A DNA stretch of 64,000 nt from contig NZ_JACCFJ010000001.1 of assembly GCF_013410345.1 (NCBI RefSeq), positions 4,692,501-4,756,500 of the forward strand. Direction: 5' to 3'. Made by a program: the position numbers and the translations under genes. The notes under the pieces were generated by a model. It had not been told where the DNA came from. It saw nothing but the letters and a program-made list of their open reading frames with translations, and did not search any database. How positions within the stretch are numbered: position 1 is the first letter of the stretch; every line of letters starts with the position of its first letter. Below, one piece after another: positions 10,486 through 20,774 of this stretch. The DNA is from Saccharopolyspora hordei (lineage in GTDB: Bacteria > Actinomycetota > Actinomycetes > Mycobacteriales > Pseudonocardiaceae).

Positions 10486-11012
10486 CCACGAGCACCCCGG
10501 CTCGAACCGCAGCCGCCGGGCCAGGCGCGACGAGCTCTGGTCGTGCAGCAGGTCCTCCCACCCGCGCCCGACCACGTACTCCGGGAGGTGGACGCACACC
10601 AGGTCGCGGGGCCCGCGCGGCGGATGTGCGTGGCGCGGTCGACGACGGGCCGGGTGATCTCCCGGCACGGCGACTCCACGACCTCCAGCGGGACGCCGAC
10701 GTCCCACCGCTGCCGCTCCCGGCGCAGGACCTCGGTGTCCCTCTCGTCCACGGTGAGCGCGACCACCGGGTCCGGCCGGTTCGCGCGAGCGAACGCCAGC
10801 GCGCGCACCACCTCGGCCAGCGCCACCCACGGCGCCAGGTGCAGCAGCGCGAGCCCGCCGATCGAAAGGACCAGCAGGACCTCCTGCGGGGCGCAGGTGA
10901 CCGAGGAGAGCGCATCGCTGGCGAAGACGGGCAGCAACGCCTCCGCCGCCCTGTCGCTGCGCAGCGGCCGCCCGAGCAGCAAGCGCTTCCCAGGCTCACG
11001 GCCGAGAGCACC
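10466..11012 (-). pseudogene. Decayed APC-type amino-acid permease
   Basis: The minus strand carries recognisable pieces of an APC-family permease in three frames. The N-terminal piece (GKRLLLGRPLRSDRAAEALL, then FASDALSSVTCAPQEVLLVL) lacks a start codon and a few residues. It jumps near 10805 directly to a C-terminal soluble region (DPVVALTVDERDTEVL ... VVESPCREITRPV), so nearly all membrane helices are deleted. Near 10615 the homology shifts frame to CVHLPEYVVGRGWEDLLH, and near 10505 it shifts again to VLVVSVPWQL. Intact relatives are about 600-700 residues. At least one large deletion and two frameshifts make this a clear relic. Confidence 0.75.
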
Positions 11013-11247
11013 GGTCGAGCGCAGGCCGGTCCGGCACGCCGCGCGAGCCGGCCGTGGTCGACCTGCCCGAGGACGCCGTCGACCGTCCACAGTGATCACC
11101 GTGGTCGCCGTGCGCGACCGGTCCCGGCCGTGTGCGGGAGTGTGACAGCTCGCGCCGCACGCCGGTCGGGCCGCGGTCGTTGCGAGCGGCACAGCGCTTC
11201 GGCGCCACCGCGGGGGTGGCTGGCTCGCGGTCGCGGCGCCGAGCCGA

Positions 11248-12333
11248 CTACGCCCCGAGCGCGGCGCGGGTCTGGCGGGCGATCTCCAGGTCCTCGCGCG
11301 CCTGGACCACGGCGGTGCGCACCGAGGCACCGGAGGCGGTGATGTCGGCGTCGGCCGACGCCGCGTCGTTCCGCTCCGGGTCCAGCGCCGTCCCGGCGAA
11401 CGACAGCGCGTCGCAGACCGCGGCACGCACCGGCGGCTGGTGCTCGCCGATGCCCCCGGTGAACACCACCAGGTCCACACCACCCAGCACGGCCACCATC
11501 GCGCCCGCGAACCGCACGAGGCTGCGGCAGTAGACGTCGAAGGCCACCGCCGCGTCCCGGTCGCCCGCCGAGCGGGCGGCCAGCACGTCGCGCAGATCAC
11601 CCGACGTCCCGGACAGGCCCGCCAGCCCGGAGCGCTTCGCCAGCCCTTCGAAGAGTTCGTGCGGCGCGACCCCTTTCGTGCCGATCAGGTAGCCGATGAG
11701 GCCCGGGTCGATCGTGCCGCTGCGCGTGGCCATCACCAGCCCCTCCTCCGGGGTGAAGCCCATCGTGGTGTCCACGCAGCGGCCGTCGCGCACCGCCGCC
11801 ATCGACGCGCCCGCGCCGAGGTGGCAGCTCAGCACCCGGCCCTCGTTCGGCCGCAGCCCCGTCAGGTCGGCGCCGCGCACCGTCGCGTAGGAGTGCGAGA
11901 GGCCGTGGAACCCGTAGCGGCGCAACGACCACGTGCGGTTCCACTCCCGCGGCAGCGCGTAGGTCGCGGCCGCCGGTGGGAGCCCGGCGTGGAAGGCGGT
12001 GTCCACGCACACCACCGACGGGGTCCCCGGAGCGATCGAGCGCGCCGCGCGCAGCCCCTCCAGGGCCCGCGGCTGGTGCAGCGGCGCCAGCTCGACCAGC
12101 GACGCGAGGTGGTCGACCACGTCGTCATCGGCCACCGTCGCCGCGACGATCCGGTTCCCGCCGTGCACGACGCGGTGCCCGATGGCGTCGGCCCCGTGCG
12201 TGTCCAGGAACCGGCGGAGCGGCTCCGGCTCGCCGTCCCACCGCTCCAGGTGCTCGTGGTCGACCACCTCGTCGTCGTCGAGCAGCACGAGCTTCAGGCT
12301 GCTGGAGCCCGCGTTGACGGTCAGCACCCTCAT
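11248..12333 (-). CDS. ackA: Acetate kinase
   Basis: The 361-residue enzyme converts acetyl phosphate and ADP to acetate and ATP in the cytoplasm. The N-terminal ASKHA signature [13 protein letters not shown] (residues 5-17), the stretch [10 protein letters not shown], the [10 protein letters not shown] phosphate loop, and [20 protein letters not shown] in the middle are all characteristic. The GGIGEH motif lies near the C-terminus. It is slightly shorter than the common 390-400 residues. Its ATG overlaps the phosphoketolase stop by four bases, so the product of that enzyme is handed to this one, giving substrate-level ATP. Confidence 0.93.
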   Translation of the reverse strand: MRVLTVNAGSSSLKLVLLDDDEVVDHEHLERWDGEPEPLRRFLDTHGADAIGHRVVHGGNRIVAATVADDDVVDHLASLVELAPLHQPRALEGLRAARSIAPGTPSVVCVDTAFHAGLPPAAATYALPREWNRTWSLRRYGFHGLSHSYATVRGADLTGLRPNEGRVLSCHLGAGASMAAVRDGRCVDTTMGFTPEEGLVMATRSGTIDPGLIGYLIGTKGVAPHELFEGLAKRSGLAGLSGTSGDLRDVLAARSAGDRDAAVAFDVYCRSLVRFAGAMVAVLGGVDLVVFTGGIGEHQPPVRAAVCDALSFAGTALDPERNDAASADADITASGASVRTAVVQAREDLEIARQTRAALGA

Positions 12334-14747
12334 CGAGCCGACCACGTCCAGTCCCGCACCTCCGGCAGGTCCTCGCCGTGGGTGGTCACGTAGTGCCGGT
12401 GCTCGATCAGCTTCGCCAGCAGCGCCTCCCGCGCGTACGCCGCGCTCGGCCCCAACCGCGGCACCCGGTCGATCACGTCGATGGCCAGGTTGAACCGGTC
12501 GATCTGGTTGAGCACGCACATGTCGAACGGGGTCGTCGTGGTGCCCTCCTCCTTGTAGCCGCGGGCGTGGATGTTGTCGTGGTTGTGCCGCCGGTAGGTC
12601 AGCCGGTGGATCAGCCACGGGTAGCCGTGGTAGTTGAAGATCACCGGCTTGTCGCGGGTGAAGAGGCTGTCGAACTCGGCGTCGGACAGGCCGTGCGGGT
12701 GCTCCCGCTCGTCCTGCAGCCGCATCAGGTCGACCACGTTGACCACGCGCATCCGCAGGTCCGGGAAGTACCCGCGGAGCAGGTCGACGGCGGCCAGCAC
12801 CTCCATCGTCGGCACGTCCCCGGCGCAGGCCAGCACCACGTCCGGCTCGCCGTCCTGGTCGTTGCTGGCCCAGTCCCAGATCCCGATGCCCCGGGTGCAG
12901 TGCGCCACCGCGGCGTCCATGTCCAGGTACTGCGGGGCGGGCTGCTTGCCGGCCACCACCACGTTGATGTAGTCGCGGCTGCGCAGGCAGTGGTCGGCCA
13001 CCGACAGCAGGGTGTTCGCGTCCGGGGGCAGGTAGACCCGCACGATCTCGGCCTTCTTGTTCACCACGTGGTCGATGAACCCCGGGTCCTGGTGCGAGAA
13101 GCCGTTGTGGTCCTGCCGCCACACGTGCGAGGTGAGCAGGTGGTTGAGCGAGGCGATCGGCGCTCGCCAGGACAGCCCGCGGCTGACCTTGAGCCACTTG
13201 GCGTGCTGGTTGACCATCGAGTCCACGATGTGCGCGAACGCCTCGTAGCAGGAGAAGAGACCGTGCCTGCCGGTGAGCAGGTAGCCCTCCAGCCAGCCCT
13301 GGCAGGTGTGCTCGGACAGCACCTCCATCACCCGCCCGCTGGGGGCCAGCGCGTCGTCGTCCGGCTCGGTCTCGGCGTCCCACGCGCGGGAGGTGGCTTC
13401 CAGGATCGCGTTGAGCCGGTTGGAGTTGTTCTCGTCCGGTGCGAACACCCGGAAGTTGCGGGCGTCGGCGTTGCGGCGCACCACGTCCCGCAGGAACTCG
13501 CCGAGCACCCGGGTGGCTTCGCCGGTCGTCGCGCCGGGTTCCTCGACCTCCACCGCGTAGTCGCGGAAGTCCGGCAACCGCAGCGCCCGCAGCAGCAGGC
13601 CGCCGTTGGCGTGCGGGCTGGCGCTCATCCGCCGGTCACCGGTCGGGTTGTGCTCCTGGATGCGGCGCACCGGGGCGCCGTCGTCGTCGAACAGCTCGGA
13701 GGGCACGTAACTGCGCAGCCAGGACTCCAGCAGGCGCAGGTGCTCGGGGTTGCCGCGCGGGTCGCTGATCGGCACCTGGTGCGAGCGCCACGACCCCTCC
13801 ACCGGATGTCCGTCCACCATGGACGGTCCGGTCCAGCCCTTCGGGGTGCGCAGCACGATCATCGGCCACCGCTGCCGCTGCGTCCAGCCGTCGCGGCGGG
13901 CGCGGCGCTGGATCGAGCGGATCTCGTCCAGGCACCGGTCCAGGGTCGCGGCGAACAGGTGGTGCATCGGCTCCGGCGCCGAACCGGACACCAGGTACGG
14001 CTCGTAGCCGCAGCCGCGCAGCATGCTCAGCAGCTCGTCGTCGGGGATGCGCGCCAGCACCGTCGGGTTGGCGATCTTGTAGCCGTTGAGGTGCAGGATC
14101 GGCAGCACCGCGCCGTCGGTGACGGGGTTGAGGAACTTGTTGCCGTGCCAGCTGGTGGCCAGCGGACCGGTCTCGGCCTCGCCGTCACCGACCACGCACG
14201 CCACGATGAGGTCCGGGTTGTCGAAGGCCGCCCCGTAGGCGTGCGACAGCGAGTAGCCCAGCTCGCCGCCCTCGTGGATCGACCCCGGCGTCTCCGGCGC
14301 GACGTGGCTGGGGACCCCGCCCGGGAACGAGAACTGGGTGACCAGCCGGCGCAGCCCCTCGTAGTCCTGCGCGACGTCGGGGTAGACCTCGCTGTAGGTG
14401 CCCTCCAGCCACGCCGCCGCGACCAGCCCGGGGCCGCCGTGACCGGGACCGATCACGTACATCATCTCCAGGTCGCGCTCCCGGATCGCCCGGTTCAGGT
14501 GCGCGTAGACGAAGTTCAGCCCGGGTGTGGTGCCCCAGTGGCCCAGCAGCCGGGGCTTGACGTGCTCGGGTCGCAGCGGTTCCCGCAGCAGCGGGTTGTC
14601 CATCAGGTAGATCTGCCCGACGGAGAGGTAGTTGGCGGCCCGCCACCACAGCTGCAGGCCGTCCAGTTCTGGCCGCTCGAGGTGCTCGGACACGGCCGGA
14701 GTGGTGATCCACTCGGCGCTGGCGGCTTCGACGCTGGTCTCGCTCAT
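12330..14747 (-). CDS. xfp: Xylulose-5-P/fructose-6-P phosphoketolase
   Basis: The 805-residue thiamine-diphosphate enzyme splits xylulose 5-phosphate (or fructose 6-phosphate) with phosphate to acetyl phosphate and glyceraldehyde 3-phosphate (or erythrose 4-phosphate). Family marks include [20 protein letters not shown] near residue 80, [18 protein letters not shown] near 110, and the ThDP/Mg site [19 protein letters not shown] near 185. Length is exactly as expected. A good AGGAG site precedes ATG 14747. It forms an operon with acetate kinase (4-bp ATGA overlap). Confidence 0.95.
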   Translation of the reverse strand: MSETSVEAASAEWITTPAVSEHLERPELDGLQLWWRAANYLSVGQIYLMDNPLLREPLRPEHVKPRLLGHWGTTPGLNFVYAHLNRAIRERDLEMMYVIGPGHGGPGLVAAAWLEGTYSEVYPDVAQDYEGLRRLVTQFSFPGGVPSHVAPETPGSIHEGGELGYSLSHAYGAAFDNPDLIVACVVGDGEAETGPLATSWHGNKFLNPVTDGAVLPILHLNGYKIANPTVLARIPDDELLSMLRGCGYEPYLVSGSAPEPMHHLFAATLDRCLDEIRSIQRRARRDGWTQRQRWPMIVLRTPKGWTGPSMVDGHPVEGSWRSHQVPISDPRGNPEHLRLLESWLRSYVPSELFDDDGAPVRRIQEHNPTGDRRMSASPHANGGLLLRALRLPDFRDYAVEVEEPGATTGEATRVLGEFLRDVVRRNADARNFRVFAPDENNSNRLNAILEATSRAWDAETEPDDDALAPSGRVMEVLSEHTCQGWLEGYLLTGRHGLFSCYEAFAHIVDSMVNQHAKWLKVSRGLSWRAPIASLNHLLTSHVWRQDHNGFSHQDPGFIDHVVNKKAEIVRVYLPPDANTLLSVADHCLRSRDYINVVVAGKQPAPQYLDMDAAVAHCTRGIGIWDWASNDQDGEPDVVLACAGDVPTMEVLAAVDLLRGYFPDLRMRVVNVVDLMRLQDEREHPHGLSDAEFDSLFTRDKPVIFNYHGYPWLIHRLTYRRHNHDNIHARGYKEEGTTTTPFDMCVLNQIDRFNLAIDVIDRVPRLGPSAAYAREALLAKLIEHRHYVTTHGEDLPEVRDWTWSAR

Positions 14748-14865
14748 CCGCAGCTCCTTCGCGCTCGTCGGCCCGCCGTCCAGCGTGGGACGCCGAGGCG
14801 GGTTCGCAACTCGGCGCGACCCCGCAGACGACCGCGGGCGCGGCTGCGGCCTCCGGAGCGACCGG

Positions 14866-15915
14866 CTACAGCAGCCGCTCGACGGTGATCTCCGCGGCCG
14901 AGCGGTGGGCCGCGGAGATGATGTCCAGCGCCGCCACCGCGTCCGCCGGGTCGACCGGCGGCGGTGCGCCCTCGCGCAGCGCCTTCACGACGCCGTCGTA
15001 GAACGCCAGGTAGTCGCCCCGCTCGCTGGGCACGCGGCGGACCTCGTCGCCGACGCCCAGCACGCCCCAGCTCTCCTCGGGCTCGCGGCCCCAGGAGTCG
15101 TCCACCGGCCGGCGCCCGGCGCGCAGCGCCGCCTCCTGCGGGTCGACGCCGTGCTTGGTGAAGGTCGCCCGGTCGCCGAGCACCCGGAACCGCGGTCCGG
15201 GCTGGGCCGCGACCTTGCTCATCCACAGGTGCGTGCGCACGCCGTTGGTGTGGGTGAGCGCCAGGTAGGAGTCGTCGTCGGCCTGCACGCCCGCCCGGCG
15301 GCGGTCGATCTCCGCGTACACCGCCGCGACCGGTCCGAACAGCTGCAGGGCCTGGTCGATGAGGTGGCTGCCCAGGTCGTAGAGGATGCCCGCGACGTCC
15401 GCCGCGCCGCCGGAGTCGCGCCAGGTCGGCTTCGGGACCGGCGACCAGCGCTCGAACCGGGACTCGAAGCGGTGCACCCGGCCGAGCGCGCCCTGGTCGA
15501 GGAGCTTGGCCACGGTGCGCACGTCGCTGTCCCACCGGCGGTTCTGGAAGACCGTGAGCAGCACGCCCTTGGCCTCGGCGTGCTCGACCAGCCGCCGCCC
15601 CTCCACCGCGGTCGGCGTGAACGGCTTGTCCACCACCACCGGCAGCCCGGCGTCGATCGCCTTGGTGGCCAGTTCGACGTGCGTCCGGTTCGGACTCGCC
15701 ACCACGACCAGGTCCACGTCCCCGGCCAGCAGCGCGTCCACGTCGTCGACCACCGCGGCCTCGGGGTGCTCGGCGCGCACCCGCTGCTGCCGTTCGGGGT
15801 TGGCGGTGACCACCGCGGACAACTGCAGCGCCGGGTGCGCGGCGATCAGCGGCGCGTGGAAGACCGCGCCCCCGACGCCGTACCCGACGAGACCGACTCG
15901 CAGCGAAGGGCTCAT
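14866..15915 (-). CDS. Gfo/Idh/MocA-family dehydrogenase
   Basis: The 349-residue NAD(P)-dependent oxidoreductase has a Rossmann start ([20 protein letters not shown], residues 5-24) and the family stretch [20 protein letters not shown] with the conserved EKP-like DKP motif near residue 95. The [20 protein letters not shown] stretch near residue 175 carries the family histidine. It resembles the YdgJ/YvaA branch acting on inositol- or sugar-like polyols, but the substrate is not readable. It stands alone between the phosphoketolase operon and the response-regulator gene, on the same strand as both. Confidence 0.86.
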   Translation of the reverse strand: MSPSLRVGLVGYGVGGAVFHAPLIAAHPALQLSAVVTANPERQQRVRAEHPEAAVVDDVDALLAGDVDLVVVASPNRTHVELATKAIDAGLPVVVDKPFTPTAVEGRRLVEHAEAKGVLLTVFQNRRWDSDVRTVAKLLDQGALGRVHRFESRFERWSPVPKPTWRDSGGAADVAGILYDLGSHLIDQALQLFGPVAAVYAEIDRRRAGVQADDDSYLALTHTNGVRTHLWMSKVAAQPGPRFRVLGDRATFTKHGVDPQEAALRAGRRPVDDSWGREPEESWGVLGVGDEVRRVPSERGDYLAFYDGVVKALREGAPPPVDPADAVAALDIISAAHRSAAEITVERLL

Positions 15916-15982
15916 GTCCCCATTAGACCCCGAATCCCGAGCCGCGCCCCGGCCAGGCGGGTGCCGGTCCCGGGCCGTCGCC

Positions 15983-16678
15983 TCAGGCGGAGGCCCGGCG
16001 GAGGTTGCTGTTGTCCTGGCCGGGGCAGACCAGGCCGGTCTCGTAGGCCGTGATCACGAGCTGGGTGCGGGAGCTCAGGTGCAGCTTCTGCATCACGTGG
16101 TACAGGTGCGACTTGACCGTCAGCTCCGCCAGGCCGAGGTTGCGCGCGATCTCGGCGTTCGAACCGCCCTTGGCCACCTCCAGCAGCACGTCCAGTTCCC
16201 GCTCGGTCAGCGCGCTGAGCTCGCTGCGCGCGTCGCGCACGCCGAGCGCGGCGAAGCGCTGCAGCAGCCGCTTGGTGACCCGCGGGGCCAGCAGCGCCTC
16301 CCCGGCCGCGACCGTGCGCACCGCCTTGACCAGGTCTTCCGGGGCGGCGTCCTTGAGCAGGAACCCGCTGGCCCCGGCGCGCAGCGCCGCGTAGACGTAC
16401 TCGTCGAGGTCGTGCACGGTGAGCATGATCACCGCGGTCTCACCGCCGGTCTCGGCGATGATCTCGGTGGCGGCCCTGATCCCGTCCATGCCGGGCATGC
16501 GCACGTCCATGAGCACCACGTCGGGCCGGCGCCGCCGCACCGCGGCCAGCGCTGCCTCGCCGTCAGCGGCTTCGGCGAGCACGCGCAGGCCTGGCTCGTT
16601 GTTCAGCAGCGCCACCAGTCCCGCGCGGATCATCGCTTGGTCGTCGACGACCAGGACGGTCGTGTCCTCAGTACCCAC
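15983..16678 (-). CDS. NarL/FixJ-type response regulator
   Basis: This is a 231-residue response regulator. The receiver domain (residues 6-125) has the acidic pair D12-D13, the phospho-acceptor D58 in VVLMDVRMPGMDG, and the conserved lysine in FLLKDAAPEDLV. A LuxR-type helix-turn-helix follows (about 160-215, LTERELDVLLEVAKGGSNAE then LTVKSHLYHVMQKL). GTG 16678 has an AGGAGG site 6 bases upstream. It lies 36 bases downstream of the histidine kinase gene and is surely its partner. The signal and the targets are unknown. Confidence 0.92.
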   Translation of the reverse strand: MGTEDTTVLVVDDQAMIRAGLVALLNNEPGLRVLAEAADGEAALAAVRRRRPDVVLMDVRMPGMDGIRAATEIIAETGGETAVIMLTVHDLDEYVYAALRAGASGFLLKDAAPEDLVKAVRTVAAGEALLAPRVTKRLLQRFAALGVRDARSELSALTERELDVLLEVAKGGSNAEIARNLGLAELTVKSHLYHVMQKLHLSSRTQLVITAYETGLVCPGQDNSNLRRASA

Positions 16679-16714
16679 GCCGGTCCTCCTCGCTCCGGGC
16701 CGACCTGGTTCCGA

Positions 16715-17947
16715 TCAGGTCAGGTCCGAACCTTCCGCGCACGGTAACACGGCTTCGAGGTGAAAACCGTTCAGAACCGGGTGGGCGGTCAAGGTTCCGC
16801 CCAGCAGCGCAACGCGTTCCCGCAGACCGATGAGCCCGTGCCCCGGAAGAGGGGACACCGGCGGTGCCTCCCCCGGACCCAACTGGTTGGTCACCTCGAT
16901 GCGCAACGCGGTCGGCCCGTAGTCCAGCAGCACCCGCGCCCGCCCGGACCCGGCGTGCTTGAGCACGTTGGTCATCGCCTCCTGCACGATCCGGTAGGCG
17001 GTCATCTCCACCCCGGACCCGAGCTGGCGGACCTGCCCGCGCCGGTCCACCCGCCACTCGACCTGACCACCGCGGACCGAGTCGATCAGCGCGTCCACCC
17101 CGTCGAGGCCCGGCGTCGGCTGCCAGTCCCTCGGGTCCTGGCCGGCCGAGTCGCGGTCGCGCAGCGCGTTGAGCAGGTTGCGCATCTCCCCCAGCGCGCT
17201 GCGCGAGCTCTGCTCCAGTTCCTGCAGGGTCTGCCGCGCGTGCTCCTGGTCGCGGTCGATGAGCGCCCGCGCGACGCCCGCGCGCAGGGCCACCACCGAG
17301 AGGTTGTGCGAGACGATGTCGTGGAACTCCCGCGCGATCCGGGCCCGCTCGACGGCCGCCGCGTCCGCGGCCAGCTGGTCGCGCGCTTCGTCGAGCATGG
17401 TCAGGGTCTGCTCCAGCTGCGCCGCGCGCCGCCGTCCGACCTGCATCGCCCGCGCCCACCCGATGACCATCACCAGGTTGACCACCCCGCCGGTGAGCCG
17501 CAGGAAGGCCTCCACCGGGGTCAGCTCGAAGACGAGCACCTGGGCGACCGGGAAGGTCATCCCGAGCGTCGCGACGAGCACCGACACGGCCAGCGACGCG
17601 CGCACGCAGACCGAGTAGACCGCGACCAGGATCGCCAGGTTCAGGCCGCCGATGTAGAGCTTGAACAGGGTGAGCACGACGGTGACCGACAGGACCACCA
17701 GCAGCACCGTCCACGGCATCCGCCGCCGCAGCACCAGCATCGCGGTGGTCGGCACGCTCACCACCAGCGGCCACCACCAGTCCATCCACGGCGGGTGGTC
17801 CCCGATGGACAGGTCGAACCCGTGCGCCACCGCCAGCACCAGCACGAAGGCGATGTCGCCGATGACCGCGCGGTGCGCCACCAGCCGGCTCCACAGCCCC
17901 GTTCGCGGGCTCGGCACAGCAGTGCGGCTCAGCACCTGATCGACCAT
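16715..17947 (-). CDS. Histidine kinase, HisKA_3 type
   Basis: The 410-residue sensor starts at ATG 17947 with GAGGCAGG upstream; an in-frame ATG at 18052 gives an arginine-rich, unlikely extension. About six membrane helices fill residues 20-165 (no large extracellular sensor), so the signal is likely sensed in or at the membrane. A HisKA_3 dimerisation helix follows with the phospho-acceptor histidine in REFHDIVSHNL. The C-terminal ATPase domain has the N-box stretch AYRIVQEAMTNVLKHA and the G-box GHGLIGLRERV. It forms an operon with the response regulator downstream. Confidence 0.92.
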   Translation of the reverse strand: MVDQVLSRTAVPSPRTGLWSRLVAHRAVIGDIAFVLVLAVAHGFDLSIGDHPPWMDWWWPLVVSVPTTAMLVLRRRMPWTVLLVVLSVTVVLTLFKLYIGGLNLAILVAVYSVCVRASLAVSVLVATLGMTFPVAQVLVFELTPVEAFLRLTGGVVNLVMVIGWARAMQVGRRRAAQLEQTLTMLDEARDQLAADAAAVERARIAREFHDIVSHNLSVVALRAGVARALIDRDQEHARQTLQELEQSSRSALGEMRNLLNALRDRDSAGQDPRDWQPTPGLDGVDALIDSVRGGQVEWRVDRRGQVRQLGSGVEMTAYRIVQEAMTNVLKHAGSGRARVLLDYGPTALRIEVTNQLGPGEAPPVSPLPGHGLIGLRERVALLGGTLTAHPVLNGFHLEAVLPCAEGSDLT

Positions 17948-18101
17948 CGGACCTGCCTCACACGGCGCGCGGGTCGGCTCGTGGCGCCGACCGTGAGCAG
18001 CCCCGTCCCCGCTCACGACCAAGATCGTGCGCACTGCGCCGCGCAGCCTCATCCGCCGAAAGTGGTAACGGGGAACCTACCCGCCACGCGTGCCGCGTCG
18101 A

Positions 18102-18731
18102 TCAGCAGCCGCGCGCGACCCACTCGTCGAAGTGCGTCCGCACCGCGCCGATCGTGGTGCTCTCGCCGTGCCCGGGGCGCACCTCGGTGTCCTCGGGCAG
18201 CGGCAGCAACCGGTCCCGGATGGACTCGGTGATGGTGCCGAAGTCCGAGTAGGACCGGCCGGTCGCACCGGGGCCGCCGGCGAACAGCGTGTCGCCGGTG
18301 AACACCACGCCCAGCTCCGGCGAGTGCAGGCACACCGCGCCCGGCGCGTGGCCCGGCGTGTGCAGCACGCGCAGGCCGACGCCGCCGACCTGGACCACCT
18401 GGCCGTCGGTGAGCTCCCCATCGGGTTCGCGGTCCGGGTGGGTCAGCCGCCACAGCACCATGTCGTCGGGGTGCAGCAGGACCGGCGCGCCGACCGCCGC
18501 GGCCAGCTCCGGGGCCACGCGCACGTGGTCGTCGTGCGCGTGCGTGCACAGCACCGCCCGCACCGTGCGGTCGCCGACCAGCTCGCGGATGGCGTCGACG
18601 TCGTGCGGCGCGTCGATGACCACGCACTCGGCGTCGTCGCCGACGACCCACACGTTGTTGTCGACGTCGAAGGTCTGGCCGTCCAGCGAGAACGTGCCCG
18701 AGGTCGTGGTGTGGTCGATGCGCGCGGCCAT
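18102..18731 (-). CDS. Metallo-beta-lactamase-fold hydrolase (mycothiol pathway)
   Basis: The 209-residue protein has the metal-binding signature THAHDDHV near residue 62, then HTPGHAPGAVCLH, FTGDTLFAGGPGATGRS and the late RPGHGE histidine. This matches glyoxalase-II-like MBL hydrolases. It is translated directly after the MscR gene (TGATG overlap). In many mycothiol producers this hydrolase follows MscR and is thought to hydrolyse S-formylmycothiol to formate and mycothiol. The thioester substrate is inferred from context. Confidence 0.85.
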   Translation of the reverse strand: MAARIDHTTTSGTFSLDGQTFDVDNNVWVVGDDAECVVIDAPHDVDAIRELVGDRTVRAVLCTHAHDDHVRVAPELAAAVGAPVLLHPDDMVLWRLTHPDREPDGELTDGQVVQVGGVGLRVLHTPGHAPGAVCLHSPELGVVFTGDTLFAGGPGATGRSYSDFGTITESIRDRLLPLPEDTEVRPGHGESTTIGAVRTHFDEWVARGC

Positions 18732-19810
18732 CACAGCACCACCACCGAGCGCAGCACCTCGCCGCGTTCCATCTTCGCGAACGCCTGCTCCACCTCGTCC
18801 AAGGCGATCTCCTCGCTGACGAACCTCTCCAGCGGCAGCCGCCCCTGCTGGTAGAGCTCCACCAGCATCGGGAAGTCGCGCTCGGGCAGGCAGTCGCCGT
18901 ACCAGGACGACTTGATCGCCCCGCCACGGCTGAAGACGTCCAGCAGCGGCATCTCCAGCTTCATCTCCGGGGTCGGCACCCCGACCAGCACCACGGTGCC
19001 CGCCAGGTCCCGCGCGTAGAAGGCCTGCTGGAAGGTCTCGGGCCGGCCGACCGCGTCGATCACCAGGTCGGCGCCGAAGCCGCCGGTGAGTTCCTGCACG
19101 GCCGCGACGGTGTCGGTCTCGGAGGCGTTGACCACGTGCGTGGCGCCGAACTGCCGGGCCCAGTCCAGCTTCGTGGGGTCGGTGTCCACCGCGATGATCC
19201 GGCGTGCCCCGGCCATGTTCGCCCCGGCGATCGCGCCGTCGCCGACGCCGCCGCAGCCGATCACCGCGACCGTGTCGCCCGGCCCGGCCCCGCCGGTGTT
19301 GACCGCCGCGCCGATCCCGGCCATCACGCCGCAGCCGAGCAGCCCGACCACGGCGGGCCGCGCCGACGGGTCGACCTTGGTGCACTGCCCGGCGTGCACG
19401 AGGGTCTTCTCGGCGAACGCGCCGATGCCCAGCGCCGGGGACAGCGGGGTCCCGTCGAGCGTCATCGGGTTGGCGGCGTTGTGGGTGGCGAAGCAGTACT
19501 GCGGCCGACCGCGCTTGCACGCCCGGCACAGCCCGCAGACCGCGCGCCAGTTCAGCACCACGAAGTCGCCGGGCTGCACGTCCCGGACGCCCTCGCCGAC
19601 GGCCTCGACGACGCCGGCCGCCTCGTGGCCGAGCAGGAACGGGTAGTCGTCGCTGATCCCGCCTTCGCGGTAGTGCAGGTCCGTGTGGCACACCCCGCAG
19701 GCCTGCACCCGGACCACCGCTTCACCGGGGCCGGGGTCCGGGACGTCGATCGTCACCACCTCGACCGGTCTGCCCTTGCCGGTCGCCACCACTGCGCGCA
19801 CGTCGGTCAC
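18731..19810 (-). CDS. mscR: S-(hydroxymethyl)mycothiol dehydrogenase
   Basis: The 359-residue zinc-dependent class III alcohol dehydrogenase oxidises the formaldehyde-mycothiol adduct with NAD+. It has the catalytic zinc site [14 protein letters not shown], the structural zinc cluster [15 protein letters not shown] and the cofactor loop [12 protein letters not shown]. The stretch [20 protein letters not shown] is typical of the mycothiol-dependent enzyme. I chose GTG 19810 because GGGAGG lies 5 bases upstream; GTG 19816 overlaps that site. It forms an operon with the MBL hydrolase. Its presence is the best single sign that the host makes mycothiol. Confidence 0.92.
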   Translation of the reverse strand: MTDVRAVVATGKGRPVEVVTIDVPDPGPGEAVVRVQACGVCHTDLHYREGGISDDYPFLLGHEAAGVVEAVGEGVRDVQPGDFVVLNWRAVCGLCRACKRGRPQYCFATHNAANPMTLDGTPLSPALGIGAFAEKTLVHAGQCTKVDPSARPAVVGLLGCGVMAGIGAAVNTGGAGPGDTVAVIGCGGVGDGAIAGANMAGARRIIAVDTDPTKLDWARQFGATHVVNASETDTVAAVQELTGGFGADLVIDAVGRPETFQQAFYARDLAGTVVLVGVPTPEMKLEMPLLDVFSRGGAIKSSWYGDCLPERDFPMLVELYQQGRLPLERFVSEEIALDEVEQAFAKMERGEVLRSVVVL

Positions 19811-19951
19811 GAGCACCTCCCGGGAGAACGTCGCGGAGGACCCATCGTGGTCTGGGTCACGACGATCAGCAAGGGCGGCACGCGAGCGGACCTGCGGACA
19901 CCCTGGGTCACGAGCCGGTTACTGTACGATTCCACCGAGGAGGGGAGGACC

Positions 19952-20764
19952 ATGGTCGACGCGCGCAACGCGCCGGTCCGCCAGATGGACATCACCCGGC
20001 CTGCCGCCGCCCGCATCTACGACGCGTTCCTGGGCGGGGGGCACAACTTCGGCGTGGAGCGCGACTTCGTCGAGCGCGTCGAGCGGGTGCTGCCGGGCAT
20101 CGGCGCCTCTTACCGGGAGAACCGCGCCTTCCTGCGCCGCGCCGTGGAGTTCCTGCTGGCCAGCGGGGTGCGCCAGTTCCTCGACCTGGGCTCTGGCATC
20201 CCGACCATCGGGCACCTGCACGAGGTGGCGCGGCGGCGCACCCGCGACTTCCGGGTGCTGTACGTGGACAACGAGCCGCTGACCGTCGCGCACAGCAGGC
20301 CGTTGCTGGCCGACGAGCCGCGCGCGGAGATCCTGCTGGCCGACTGCCGGGACCCCGAGTCGGTCCTGCGCTCCCCGGAAGCCCGGCGGATGCTCGACCT
20401 GCGCGAGCCGGTGGGCGTGCTGATGACCTCGGTGCTGCACTTCGTCCCCGACGCCGACGACCCCGCGGGACTGGTGGAGGCCTACCGGGACGCGGTGGTG
20501 CCGGGCAGCCACCTGGTCGTCTCGCACGTGACCGGCACCAGCGAACCGGAGGCGGTCCAGGTGCTGGCCGACTGCTACGCACAGACCTCCGACCCGCTGC
20601 ACCCGCGGGAGACGAGCTGGATCGACAAGCTCTTCGGCGACTTCGAGGTCCTGCCGCCGGGCACGACCCACCTCGCGGACTGGCGCCCCGACCCGGAGCA
20701 CCCGGTCGGCGCGGCGGGCCGGTACCGCGTCCTCCACGGCGGGGTGGCCCGCAAGTCGACGTGA
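19952..20764 (+). CDS. SAM-dependent methyltransferase (DUF574 family)
   Basis: The 270-residue product belongs to the actinobacterial methyltransferase family once called DUF574. It starts with ITRPAAARIYDAFLGGGHNF, the family signature, and has the SAM-binding motif FLDLGSGIPTIGHLHE near residue 75. The acidic loop VLYVDNEPLTVAHS follows. The strong AGGGGAGG ribosome site ends 4 bases before ATG 19952. Many paralogues exist in actinomycete genomes, often beside regulators, and no substrate is established. A TACGAT hexamer at 19925-19930 may be the -10 element. It converges with the MFS gene, the stops being 10 bases apart. Confidence 0.88.
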   Translation: MVDARNAPVRQMDITRPAAARIYDAFLGGGHNFGVERDFVERVERVLPGIGASYRENRAFLRRAVEFLLASGVRQFLDLGSGIPTIGHLHEVARRRTRDFRVLYVDNEPLTVAHSRPLLADEPRAEILLADCRDPESVLRSPEARRMLDLREPVGVLMTSVLHFVPDADDPAGLVEAYRDAVVPGSHLVVSHVTGTSEPEAVQVLADCYAQTSDPLHPRETSWIDKLFGDFEVLPPGTTHLADWRPDPEHPVGAAGRYRVLHGGVARKST

Positions 20765-20774
20765 CGCCCGCCGG

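Noticed and set aside
16760-18232. Plus-strand frame of about 490 codons over the histidine kinase
   Set aside because: No recognisable domain; the composition (many R, H, Q, P, D) is that of an antisense shadow of the kinase gene.
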